A stretch of DNA of 64,000 nucleotides from NCBI RefSeq assembly GCF_017104715.1, contig NZ_JAAGPI010000015.1, positions 1 to 64,000 of the forward strand. The letters are read 5' to 3'. The notes under the pieces were generated by a model, which was given only the letters and a program-made list of their open reading frames with translations, ran no database searches and was not told the DNA's origin. The translations under genes were made by a program, and so were the position numbers. Shown here one piece after another: positions 33,997-42,671 of the stretch. The DNA comes from Burkholderia sp. Ac-20365 (GTDB taxonomy: Bacteria; Pseudomonadota; Gammaproteobacteria; Burkholderiales; Burkholderiaceae). How positions within the stretch are numbered: position 1 is the first letter of the stretch; every line of letters begins with the position of its first letter.

Positions 33997-35226
33997 ATGC
34001 ATTCATCCACCGACGCGGACATCGCCCGCCATTTCGACTTGCGGCACCTCGACGCGTCGTTTCACGCGGACCCGTATCCCGTCTATCACGCGCTGCGCAC
34101 GCACGAACCCATCAAGCGGATGCCGGACGGCTCGCTCTTTCTCACCCGCTATCGCGATGTGCAGGCCGTCTATCGCGATCCAAAGACCTTCAGTTCCGAC
34201 AAAAAAGTGGAGTTCGCGCCCAAATACGGCGCGACGCCGCTCTTCGAGCATCACACGACGAGTCTCGTATTCAACGATCCGCCGCTGCATACCCGCGTGC
34301 GCAAGCTGATCGCAGGCGCACTGACGGCGCGCGCGATCGCCGCGATGGAAGACGGTCTCGTGCGTCTCGTCGACGTCCTGCTCGACGATGCCGCGGCGCG
34401 CGGCGAGATCGATCTGATCGGCGATTTCGCGGCAGCGATTCCCGTCGAAGTGATCGGCAATCTGCTCGACGTGCCGCACGACGAGCGCGAGCCGTTGCGC
34501 GACTGGTCGCTTGCGATTCTCGGTGCGCTCGAGCCGTCGCTGACTCCCGCGCAACACGAACGCGGAAACAGCGCGGTGACGGAATTCGTCGCGTATCTGA
34601 AGGACCTCGTCGCACGACGCCGCGCGGCCCCCGGCGATCCGCAACACGATGTGCTGACGCGTCTGATCCAGGGCGAACAGGGCGAGGGCGGCGAGCAGTT
34701 GTCGGAAATCGAACTGCTGCAGAACTGCATTTTCATTCTGAATGCCGGCCACGAGACGACGACCAATCTGATCGGCAACGGCCTCGTTACGCTGAGCGTC
34801 TGGACGGACGAGCGCGATGCGCTGCTGCGCGAGCCCGATCTGATCGAGAGCGCCGTCGAAGAATGTTTGCGCTTCGAAAGCTCGAACCAGCTCGGCAACC
34901 GCATGACGATGCGCGATACGGAAATCGGCAGTGTGGTGGTCGCGGCGGGCACGCCTGTGACGCTGTGTATCGGCGCGGCGAATCGCGATCCCGAACAATT
35001 CGCGAATCCGGACCGCTTTGATATCCGCCGAGCGCCGAACCGGCATCTCGCGTTCGGCTTCGGCATTCATCAATGCGCGGGCCTGTCGCTTGCACGGCTC
35101 GAAGCGCGGATCGCGATCGGACGTTTCGTGCGGCGCTTTCCGTCATACCGGATCAGCGGCGAGCCGACGCGCGGCGGACGCGTGCGTTTTCGCGGGTTTG
35201 CAGCGGTGCCGTGCGCGGTCGAATGA
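33997..35226 (+). CDS. Cytochrome P450
   Basis: This is a 409-residue soluble bacterial P450. The oxygen-binding I-helix has AGHETT. The K-helix ExxR is EECLR. The heme loop FGFGIHQCAG carries the thiolate ligand Cys360. It has no membrane anchor. Substrate is unknown; no ferredoxin or reductase gene lies nearby, so it must borrow redox partners. ACGGAGA gives a good ribosome site 6 bp before the ATG. Confidence 0.93.
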   Translation: MHSSTDADIARHFDLRHLDASFHADPYPVYHALRTHEPIKRMPDGSLFLTRYRDVQAVYRDPKTFSSDKKVEFAPKYGATPLFEHHTTSLVFNDPPLHTRVRKLIAGALTARAIAAMEDGLVRLVDVLLDDAAARGEIDLIGDFAAAIPVEVIGNLLDVPHDEREPLRDWSLAILGALEPSLTPAQHERGNSAVTEFVAYLKDLVARRRAAPGDPQHDVLTRLIQGEQGEGGEQLSEIELLQNCIFILNAGHETTTNLIGNGLVTLSVWTDERDALLREPDLIESAVEECLRFESSNQLGNRMTMRDTEIGSVVVAAGTPVTLCIGAANRDPEQFANPDRFDIRRAPNRHLAFGFGIHQCAGLSLARLEARIAIGRFVRRFPSYRISGEPTRGGRVRFRGFAAVPCAVE

Positions 35227-35409
35227 GGCGCGTGCGGCGCAAGCGGACACACGGATGACGACAGTCCGGCGTCCGTAGCTTTTTCTGCGCGCAGGCAAGA
35301 CTTACAGTGTGTAGGGATCGCAGGGGCACGGCCGGCGTGCGTAGGCATCCCGTCGCGGCGCTGGGCACGCTTGCTGCTTCGAGTGGAGTTCAACTCCCGG
35401 GAGTGCGCA

Positions 35410-36363
35410 ATGGCTCATATGATCTGGAAAGGTGCGATCAGCTTCGGTCTTGTTCATGTGCCGGTGCAACTCTATCCGGCGACCAGATCGGAGAAAGTCG
35501 GCTTCAACCTGCTCGACCGGCGCACGGTCGATCCCATCGGTTATCGGCAGATCAATAAGCGCACCGGCAAGGAAGTGGCGCGCGAGAACATCGTGCGCGG
35601 CTACGAGTACGAGAAGGACCGCTACGTCGTGCTGAGCGATGAGGAGATTCGCGCGGCCAATCCCGAGTCGACGCAGACGGTCGACATTCTCGCATTCGTC
35701 GACGCAGCCGAGATTCCGTTTCTCTATCTCGACACGCCGTATTACCTGACGCCCGATCGCAAGGGCGACAAGGTCTACGCGTTGCTGCGCGAGGCGATGA
35801 AGGCGACGGGCAAGATCGGCGTCGCGAATGTCGTGATGCACAACAAGCAGCATCTGGCCGCGCTGATTCCCGTCGGGCCGATGCTCGCACTCAACACGCT
35901 GCGCTGGGCCGACGAAGTGCGTCCGTTCGACGAATTCAAGGTACCCGACGAAAGCGCGAAAAAGACAGGTGTCACCGCGCGCGAACTCGATATGGCGAAA
36001 AAGCTGGTCGCCGATATGAGCGATACGTGGGACCCGTCCGCGTACAAGGACACGTTCCGCGATGACATTCTTGCGCTGGTCGACCGGAAGGTGAAGGCGG
36101 GCAAGACGGAAGAGGTGATGGATATCGAAACGCCGCGCGAAACGCGTCGGTCGGCGGATATTCTCGATTTGTCCGATCTGCTCAAGCGTAGTCTTGGAGG
36201 CAAAGGCAAGCGGGCCGCGCGTGCATCGGCAAACGACGATGCCGATGAAGAAAAAGCACCCGCCAGGCCACGCACGGCCGCGAAAAAGACCACGCGACGG
36301 ACGGCGGCCACGACTGCGCGCAAATCGACAGGCACAGCGGCTCGCAAGCGCCGCGCGGCCTGA
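35410..36363 (+). CDS. ku: Non-homologous end joining protein Ku
   Basis: Ku (317 residues) forms a homodimeric ring on DNA double-strand ends and recruits LigD. The core starts MAHMIWKGAISFGLVHVPV and includes YLDTPYYLTPDRKGDKVYALL. The C-terminal ~60 residues are Lys/Arg/Ala-rich and disordered, the part that in other bacteria helps DNA binding and ligase stimulation. The ATG at 35410 has GGGAG at about 35399; the frame opens further upstream without support. ligD follows after 43 bp. Confidence 0.96.
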   Translation: MAHMIWKGAISFGLVHVPVQLYPATRSEKVGFNLLDRRTVDPIGYRQINKRTGKEVARENIVRGYEYEKDRYVVLSDEEIRAANPESTQTVDILAFVDAAEIPFLYLDTPYYLTPDRKGDKVYALLREAMKATGKIGVANVVMHNKQHLAALIPVGPMLALNTLRWADEVRPFDEFKVPDESAKKTGVTARELDMAKKLVADMSDTWDPSAYKDTFRDDILALVDRKVKAGKTEEVMDIETPRETRRSADILDLSDLLKRSLGGKGKRAARASANDDADEEKAPARPRTAAKKTTRRTAATTARKSTGTAARKRRAA

Positions 36364-36406
36364 GCGGCTCGCTTGCTGACGATGCCCCCGCCATCCCTGT
36401 CCAATC

Positions 36407-39259
36407 ATGACCGCCAAGCTCGACACCTATCAGCGCAAGCGCCGCTTCAATGAAACGCCGGAGCCGTCTGGCGTCGCCGCGCGCGCGAAAGGTACGAAGA
36501 GTACGAAAAGCACGAACGGATCTGCAGGAAAGACCGCGAAGCACCACGATCTGTCGTTCGTGATCCAGGAGCACGACGCGCGACGTCTGCATTACGACTT
36601 CCGGCTCGAACTGGACGGCACGCTCAAATCGTGGGCCGTGCCCAAAGGCCCGAGCCTCGATCCGACCGTCAAGCGGCTCGCCGTGCAAGTCGAAGATCAC
36701 CCGCTCGAATACGGCTCGTTCGAAGGCCACATTCCCGAAGGCAACTATGGTGCGGGATCGGTGATCGTCTGGGATCGCGGCACGTGGGAACCCACGGGCG
36801 GGGAAGCGGGCGCGCGCGATGCATATGAGGCAGGCAAGCTCAAGTTCCATCTGAATGGCGAGAAGCTGCATGGCGGCTGGACACTCGTGCGCAGCCACAT
36901 GCGCGGCAGCGGCGACAAGGAGCAGTGGCTGCTGATCAAGGAGCGCGACGGTGAGGCGCGCAGCGAAGCCGATTTCGATGTGCTCGAAGCGCGGCAGGGC
37001 AGCGTGCTGTCCGATGCGCCCGGCGCGCGTGGCGGCAATGGCGCCGGCAAAGCGGCTGCGAGCAAGACGAAGAGCAACGAAGAACGCGCCAACGCATCGA
37101 TCAAGGCGGCGACGGCGACGGCATCGCGCAAGCGCAAAGGCACACCGGCCGACCGTCCCGACATCGTCGCAACGCGCAACGCCGAATCGCTGCGAGAACT
37201 GGCCTCGCATCCGTCGATAGAAGGCGCTGTTGAGGCGAAGCTGTCCGCCACACTCAAGCCGCAACTGGCGACGCTCGTCGAAAGCGCGCCCGCCAGCGAC
37301 GATTGGCTGTACGAGATCAAGTTCGACGGCTATCGCGTGCTGGCGCGCATCGATCACCACGCGAAAGATCCCGTGAAAATTTTCACGCGTGCCGGCAATG
37401 ACTGGACCGCGAAGTTCGCGCAGCAGGTCAAGGCGCTTGCGCGTATCGGCGTGGACAGCGCGTGGCTCGACGGCGAAGCCGTCGTGCTAGACAGCAATGG
37501 CGCGCCGAGTTTCCAGGCGCTGCAAAACGCCTTCGATACGCAGCGTCCGCAGGACATCACGCTTTATCTGTTCGATCTGCCTTATCTGAACGGCTATGAC
37601 CTGCGCGACGTGCCGCTCGAGCAACGTCGCGCGCTCCTGCTCGCGCTGCTCGAAACCGTCGACGACGAGACGCTGCGCTTTTCCGCCGACTTCGGTTTCG
37701 ATGCCGATCAACTGCTGAAGAGCGCCTGCGACATGCAGCTCGAAGGCATCATCGGCAAGCGGCGCGGCAGTCGTTATGTGTCGGGGCGCTCGCCGGCGTG
37801 GGTCAAGCTCAAGTGCAGGCGCCGGCAGGAATTCGTGATCGGCGGATACACGGAACCGGCGGGCAGCCGCGAGGCGTTCGGCGCACTGCTGCTCGGCGTG
37901 TACGACACGAAAGGCAAGCTGCAATACGCAGGTCGCGTCGGCACGGGTTTCGACGCGGCCAGACTGCGCGCGATCAAGAAGGAACTGGACGCACGCGAAG
38001 CGGCGACGATGCCGTTCGCGGATGCGCCGCGCGAACGAAGCCGCACGCCCGTGCATTGGGTGAAGCCGGAACTCGTCGCTGAATGCAATTTCGCGGAATG
38101 GACGAGCGACGGCGTCGTGCGGCAGGCGTCGTTCATCGGCTTGCGCAATGACAAGCCCGCGAAGCAGATCGTCCACGAAGCGCCGCGCAAGGGAGGCGAC
38201 GTGCAGCAGATCACGGAAGACATCAACGGACCGAAGGCGAAGACATCGACGGCGAAAAAGCGGGCGTCGAAGGCGACGGATGCCGAACCGCAGACGGCCA
38301 CGAAGCGTGCTGCGAAATCGTCAGCCACGGCTGCAACGAAATCCGCCAGCAAGACAGCAAGCGCGACAGTTGCGGGCGTGCGCATCTCGCACCCGGACCG
38401 CGTGATCGACAAGAGCACCGGCACGCGCAAGATCGAGCTTGCCGAGTACTACGCAGCGGTGGCGTCGTGGATGCTGCCGTTTCTGAAGGACCGTCCCGTT
38501 TCTCTTGTGCGGGCGCCGGAGGATATCGGCGGCGAGCTGTTTTTTCAGAAGCACAGCCAGAAGCTTGCGATACCGAATATCACGCAGCATCCGGGGCTGG
38601 ACGCGGATCATCCGCCGCTGCTGACGATAGAAAGCGAAGCGGCGCTCGTCGGCGCCGCGCAGATGGGCACGATCGAGCTGCACACGTGGAATGCGGTGGC
38701 CGCGAATATAGAAAAACCGGATCGCATGGTGTTCGATCTCGATCCGGATCCTGCGCTCGGCTGGAAGCGGATGATCGAAGCCGCGCAACTCACGCGTGCG
38801 CTGCTCGAAGAACTTGGACTCGAATCGTTCTGCAAGACGAGCGGCGGCAAGGGTTTGCACGTCGTCGTGCCGATCGCGAAGCAGCTTGGCTGGGACGACG
38901 TGAAGGCGTTCTCGCAGGCCGTCGCGCAGCACATGGCGACCGCACTGCCGAAACACTTCGCCGCGAAGATGGGCCCGCAGAACCGCAAGGGCAAGATCTT
39001 CGTCGACTATCTGCGCAACAACCGCGGGTCGAGCACCGTCTGCGCGTATTCGCTGCGCGCGCGGCCGGGGCTGGGTGTATCGGTGCCGCTCGCGTGGGAC
39101 GAGGTGCCCGCGACGACAGCGGGCGATCAATGGACCATCGCGAATCTGCACGAACGGCTCGATGCGCTGAAAAACGATCCGTGGGCCGGCTATGCGAAGA
39201 CGAAGCAGCGCATCACGGCCGCGATGCGGCGCCGACTCGATACGGCCGGGAACGGCTGA
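36407..39259 (+). CDS. ligD: Multifunctional DNA ligase D (PE-LIG-POL)
   Basis: LigD (950 residues) repairs double-strand breaks with Ku. Domain order is 3'-phosphoesterase, ligase, polymerase, as in Pseudomonas aeruginosa. The PE domain (about 45-190) keeps all six active-site residues seen in the Pseudomonas enzyme, here His56, His62, Asp64, Arg66, His98 and Tyr102. The ligase nucleophile is Lys305 in EIKFDGYR. The polymerase/primase domain (about 657-950) has the metal Asp pair Asp777/Asp779 in DLDPDP. Two Lys/Ala/Thr-rich linkers separate the domains. It is translated just after ku. Confidence 0.97.
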   Translation: MTAKLDTYQRKRRFNETPEPSGVAARAKGTKSTKSTNGSAGKTAKHHDLSFVIQEHDARRLHYDFRLELDGTLKSWAVPKGPSLDPTVKRLAVQVEDHPLEYGSFEGHIPEGNYGAGSVIVWDRGTWEPTGGEAGARDAYEAGKLKFHLNGEKLHGGWTLVRSHMRGSGDKEQWLLIKERDGEARSEADFDVLEARQGSVLSDAPGARGGNGAGKAAASKTKSNEERANASIKAATATASRKRKGTPADRPDIVATRNAESLRELASHPSIEGAVEAKLSATLKPQLATLVESAPASDDWLYEIKFDGYRVLARIDHHAKDPVKIFTRAGNDWTAKFAQQVKALARIGVDSAWLDGEAVVLDSNGAPSFQALQNAFDTQRPQDITLYLFDLPYLNGYDLRDVPLEQRRALLLALLETVDDETLRFSADFGFDADQLLKSACDMQLEGIIGKRRGSRYVSGRSPAWVKLKCRRRQEFVIGGYTEPAGSREAFGALLLGVYDTKGKLQYAGRVGTGFDAARLRAIKKELDAREAATMPFADAPRERSRTPVHWVKPELVAECNFAEWTSDGVVRQASFIGLRNDKPAKQIVHEAPRKGGDVQQITEDINGPKAKTSTAKKRASKATDAEPQTATKRAAKSSATAATKSASKTASATVAGVRISHPDRVIDKSTGTRKIELAEYYAAVASWMLPFLKDRPVSLVRAPEDIGGELFFQKHSQKLAIPNITQHPGLDADHPPLLTIESEAALVGAAQMGTIELHTWNAVAANIEKPDRMVFDLDPDPALGWKRMIEAAQLTRALLEELGLESFCKTSGGKGLHVVVPIAKQLGWDDVKAFSQAVAQHMATALPKHFAAKMGPQNRKGKIFVDYLRNNRGSSTVCAYSLRARPGLGVSVPLAWDEVPATTAGDQWTIANLHERLDALKNDPWAGYAKTKQRITAAMRRRLDTAGNG

Positions 39260-39288
39260 GTGCCGCGTGCATCAACAGGGAGAGCATC

Positions 39289-39600
39289 ATGAAGACATCG
39301 CAACAGCATGCAACAGGCGACGACCACGAAGAGCAGGCCACGCGCCCCGAAGGCAACGACCAGTCGAATGTGCCGAAGCGCCCGTTCAACGAACAGGCCG
39401 CGCCGCTGCCGCACGAATCGGATCAGAGCGCGGATGCACAGCATGACAATGAACCGCGGCGCGTCGGCAAGCAGGCGCATCGCGATCTGGAGCGCGGACT
39501 CGAAGACACCGACCGGCGTGGCGGCGACGACTATCAGGAGCGCACGCAGAACGACGCGCACGCCAACGAGAATTCAGATGGCGCAGGCAAGCGCCGCTGA
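39289..39600 (+). CDS. Small hydrophilic disordered protein downstream of ligD
   Basis: The 103-residue product matches no family I know. It is highly charged and rich in Asp, Glu, Gln, Asn, His and Arg, with no hydrophobic core, so it is probably disordered. AGGGAGAG at about 39278 is a strong ribosome site before the ATG, and coding bias matches the neighbours, so it is likely real. It lies 29 bp after ligD and could be co-transcribed with ku-ligD; a role in NHEJ or stress is only inferred from position. Confidence 0.7.
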   Translation: MKTSQQHATGDDHEEQATRPEGNDQSNVPKRPFNEQAAPLPHESDQSADAQHDNEPRRVGKQAHRDLERGLEDTDRRGGDDYQERTQNDAHANENSDGAGKRR

Positions 39601-39625
39601 AACTCCGGATACACGCTAGCGGGAT

Positions 39626-40582
39626 TCACGCGCGCGTTCGACGTCCGTCGATATCCCAATACGGCGGATCGCCGAAATGCGCGGCGAGGAAGTCGATGAA
39701 GGCGACTGTCTTCGGCGGCACGAACGCGCGCGACGGATACACCGCCCAGATCGCGACCGTTTCCGCGAGCGGATACGAGTCGAGCACGGTCACCAGTTCG
39801 CCGCTGCGCAGATAGGGCGCGACATCCCACGTCGATTTCAGCGCGATGCCGAAGCCCGCCAGCAAGGCATCGCGAATCACTTCGCCATTGTCCGTCGCGA
39901 GCCGCCCGCCGACGCGCACGTTCAACGGTCCCGCCGGCGTGATGAAGGACCAGTCGCGCTGATCGGCGAGGATCACGCACTCGTGCTGCGCGAGATCGGA
40001 CGGATGATGCGGCGCGCCGCGTTCGGCGAGGTACGACGGCGCGCAGCAGATCACGCGCCGGTTCACCGCGAGCCGACGCGCGACCAGTGTCGAATCCTTC
40101 AAGGCACCCACCCGGATACCGACATCGACGCCTGCATCGACCAGATCGACGATCGTGTCGGTGAGCCGCAGATCGACGCTCACGCCCGGATAGCGGCGCA
40201 AAAATTCCGCGATGACGGGCGAGACATGCTGCCGTCCGAACGACGACGGCATCGACACGCGCAGTCTTCCCTGAGGTTCAGCCTGGCCGCGCCCGACCGA
40301 TGCGCGCGCGGCGGCCGCCGCGTCGAGCAGGGTTTCGGCGCGCGTCATGAAGACTTCACCTTCCTGCGTGAGGCTCACGCGGCGCGTCGTGCGGTGCAGC
40401 AGACGCGCGCCGAGCAGCCGTTCGAGGCTCGCGATGCGCGCGCTAGCGACAGCGGGCGACAGCCCGAACTCGCGCCCGGCCGCCGACACATTGGCGAGCA
40501 ACGCGGCGCGCACGAACAGCGCGACGTCGAGCAGATCGAGGCGGTCGCGTTCGTCGGATGCCGTTGGGAATTGTGTTTCCAT
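39626..40582 (-). CDS. LysR family transcriptional regulator
   Basis: This 318-residue regulator has the N-terminal winged helix (LLDVALFVRAALLANVSAAGREFGLSPAVASARIASLERLLG) and a C-terminal periplasmic-binding-like effector domain. It belongs to the CrgA/AaeR-type subgroup by its HRTTRRVSLTQEG helix. It is divergent from the zinc-type dehydrogenase gene at 40746, with a 163-bp shared control region, the usual layout for a LysR regulator and its target. Confidence 0.95.
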   Translation of the reverse strand: METQFPTASDERDRLDLLDVALFVRAALLANVSAAGREFGLSPAVASARIASLERLLGARLLHRTTRRVSLTQEGEVFMTRAETLLDAAAAARASVGRGQAEPQGRLRVSMPSSFGRQHVSPVIAEFLRRYPGVSVDLRLTDTIVDLVDAGVDVGIRVGALKDSTLVARRLAVNRRVICCAPSYLAERGAPHHPSDLAQHECVILADQRDWSFITPAGPLNVRVGGRLATDNGEVIRDALLAGFGIALKSTWDVAPYLRSGELVTVLDSYPLAETVAIWAVYPSRAFVPPKTVAFIDFLAAHFGDPPYWDIDGRRTRA

Positions 40583-40591
40583 CGATTATTC

Positions 40592-40649
40592 GGAAATTCC
40601 TGAAAATGTTTCATTCATTACGTTGGTTTTCACAGCGTAAAGAATTTCC
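40592..40649. promoter_or_regulatory. Inverted repeat in LysR/dehydrogenase divergent region
   Basis: GGAAATTC (40592-40599) and GAATTTCC (40642-40649) form a perfect 8-bp inverted repeat, 42 bp apart. A second small palindrome, GAAAATGTTTC, lies between them at 40602-40612. LysR tetramers bind two sites about this far apart, so this is a candidate operator. Confidence 0.45.
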
Positions 40650-40745
40650 TACAGTTCAGTCAACGCGAACGGCGCGGTGCTTCGAATGAGCCCACGCGAT
40701 CGCAGCAAAAATCTCTGAAACGTTGCACGAATCCAAGGAGCCGTC

Positions 40746-41762
40746 ATGAAAGCCGTTGGCCTGACCCGTTATCTCCCTATCGACAATCCCGAATCGTTGA
40801 TCGACATCGAACTCGACAAGCCGCAACCGACGGGACACGACATTCTCGTGAAGGTCGAGGCGATTTCTGTGAATCCAGTGGATACCAAGGTGCGCGCGCC
40901 GAAGGACACGGTCGAAAAGACGCCGCGCGTGCTCGGTTGGGATGCGGCGGGCACGGTCGAAGCCGTCGGCCCGGACGTGACCCTGTTCAAGGTGGGCGAC
41001 CCGGTGTTCTATGCGGGCAGCATTACGCGGCCGGGCGCGAACAGCGAGTTTCATCTCGTCGATGAGCGCATTGTTGGTCGCAAGCCGGCGACGCTCGATT
41101 TCACGCATGCTGCAGCGCTGCCGCTCACGGCGATTACGGCGTGGGAGGCGTTGTTCGACCGTCTGGGTGTATCGCCGCAGGGCGCGGACGCGGGCAAGTC
41201 GGTGCTGATCATTGGTGGCGCGGGCGGCGTCGGGTCGATCGGCATTCAGCTTGCGAAGCAACTGGCGAAGCTGACGGTGATTGCGACGGCGTCGCGGCCC
41301 GAATCGGCGAAATGGGCGAAGGAGCTGGGCGCGGATCATATCGTCGATCACTTTGGCGATATGCCTGCGCAGTTGAAAGAGATTGGCTTCGAGCAGGTCG
41401 ATTATGTGTTGATGTTCAACGATACCGACCGGCATTTTCCGGCCGCAGCTGCTGTGATTGCGCCGCAGGGCGGGATTGCGACGATTGTCGAGAATGCGAA
41501 GCCTGTTCCTGTTGAAATGCTCAAGGCGAAGAGCGCCGCGTTTCATTGGGAGTTCATGTTCACGCGGTCGATGTTCGGGACGCCCGATATGATCGAGCAG
41601 CATAAGCTGCTGACCGAGGTCGCCCGACTGATCGATGCTGGGGTGTTGCGGACTACCGTCGGTGAGAATGTTGGCAAGATCAATGCCGCGAATTTGCGGC
41701 GCGCGCATCAGATGCTGGAGGAGGGGCGGGCGATCGGGAAACTGGTGTTGACCGGGTTTTGA
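40746..41762 (+). CDS. Zinc-binding alcohol dehydrogenase family protein (quinone oxidoreductase-like)
   Basis: This 338-residue MDR protein has the GroES-like domain (VEAISVNPVDTKVRAP, LGWDAAGTVEAVG) and the NAD(P) site LIIGGAGGVGSIGIQLAKQLA. It resembles the adh_fam_1 subgroup annotated as zinc-binding alcohol dehydrogenases, although the usual catalytic zinc Cys ligands are missing, so it may be a zinc-free quinone or enone reductase. It is probably controlled by the divergent LysR gene. Codon choice in its last third is T/G-ending; the repeat element RE-3 begins at the base after its stop. Confidence 0.9.
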   Translation: MKAVGLTRYLPIDNPESLIDIELDKPQPTGHDILVKVEAISVNPVDTKVRAPKDTVEKTPRVLGWDAAGTVEAVGPDVTLFKVGDPVFYAGSITRPGANSEFHLVDERIVGRKPATLDFTHAAALPLTAITAWEALFDRLGVSPQGADAGKSVLIIGGAGGVGSIGIQLAKQLAKLTVIATASRPESAKWAKELGADHIVDHFGDMPAQLKEIGFEQVDYVLMFNDTDRHFPAAAAVIAPQGGIATIVENAKPVPVEMLKAKSAAFHWEFMFTRSMFGTPDMIEQHKLLTEVARLIDAGVLRTTVGENVGKINAANLRRAHQMLEEGRAIGKLVLTGF

Positions 41763-42497
41763 TTTGTCTGCGACGCTGGGGTGGTTTGCTTGTGTTTTTG
41801 CCGGCATCCGCGTGATGTCAGTGGTTCTTCAAGCGTCGCCCCTGTGGGGGCGGCACCTACTTTTCTTTGCCGCGGCAAAGAAAAGTAGGCAAAAGAAAGC
41901 CGCTGAACACCGCTAATCCTTGTTTCCGCCTGAGGGCCCCCAACGGGTCCTCCGCTTCACACGGCGATCTGCCATTCACTGCCCGTTGCCAACGCTTTGA
42001 ACAGGCGCCTCACCCGCTTCATGCTCCCGCGTCGCCACACACGCGATCAAATCTCCCACGTTCTATGGTGGTGAACTGTGTGTAGGCTATCGCGGCCTAT
42101 GCGCTTCACTCCGGACTGAAAAACACGATCGGTGTCGTAAGAGCGCTGAGGTGTGGAGCACTACGACCTACACACAGTTTGCCACCTGGGCGGCCGTAAC
42201 CAATCGCTGCCGCTGGTTGCGCTACGGGTGATTGAAGTGGGTGAGGCGATTGTTAGAAGCGCTGGCAACGGGCGGTGAATGGCAGAACGCCGTGTGAAGC
42301 GGAGGAACCGTTGGGGGCCCTCAGGCAGTGGTCAAAAACGGGCGGTGTTAGCCCGCTTTCTTTGCTTACTTTCTTTGCGGCGGCAAAGAAAGTAAGTGCC
42401 GCCCCGCACAGGGGCAACGCCTGCGCCGCGTAGGCGCTTCGCGGATGCCAGCGAAAGCCCCAAAAAAAAAGACTAAACCAGGCGTCGCAAGACAAAC
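41763..42497. repeat. Giant palindromic repeat element, copy 3 (RE-3)
   Basis: This is the third RE copy, same orientation, and the best preserved as a palindrome. The ends are TTTGTCTGCGACGC and its inverted partner (42482-42497). The 34-bp palindrome is at 41856-41889. The arms also match in CTGAGGGCCCCCAACGG, CGCTTCACACGGCG, GCCCGTTGCCAACGCTTTGA and GGCGCCTCACCC. The loop-closing repeat ends at 42086 and restarts at 42167, again leaving exactly 80 nt. It lies between the converging dehydrogenase and TonB receptor genes. Confidence 0.9.
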
Positions 42498-42619
42498 CAA
42501 GAAAAACCAAAACAAAGCAAAACCAAAACCAGAAAAACGCAAAAAAGCGACGGTGCGCGCATCGCACCGCCGACAAAACCCTTTGAAAAAAGGGATGGAA
42601 TTGCAACAACAGCAACAAC

Positions 42620-42645
42620 AAAAACGTCCCCCGCGACCGGGGGAC
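42620..42645 (-). terminator. Intrinsic terminator of the TonB-dependent receptor gene
   Basis: An 8-bp GC stem (GTCCCCCG with CGGGGGAC, 4-nt loop, 42626-42645) is followed on the minus strand by GTTTTTGTT. It is 27 bp after the receptor stop codon. The rest of 42498-42619 is an A-rich tract with one more small hairpin and no gene. Confidence 0.85.
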
Positions 42646-42671
42646 CCCTTCATCACACGGTGAAGCGTGAA

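Noticed and set aside
32520..35021. 833-codon frame overlapping the GH28 and P450 genes
   Set aside because: It is an out-of-frame shadow of two well-supported genes and has no family features.
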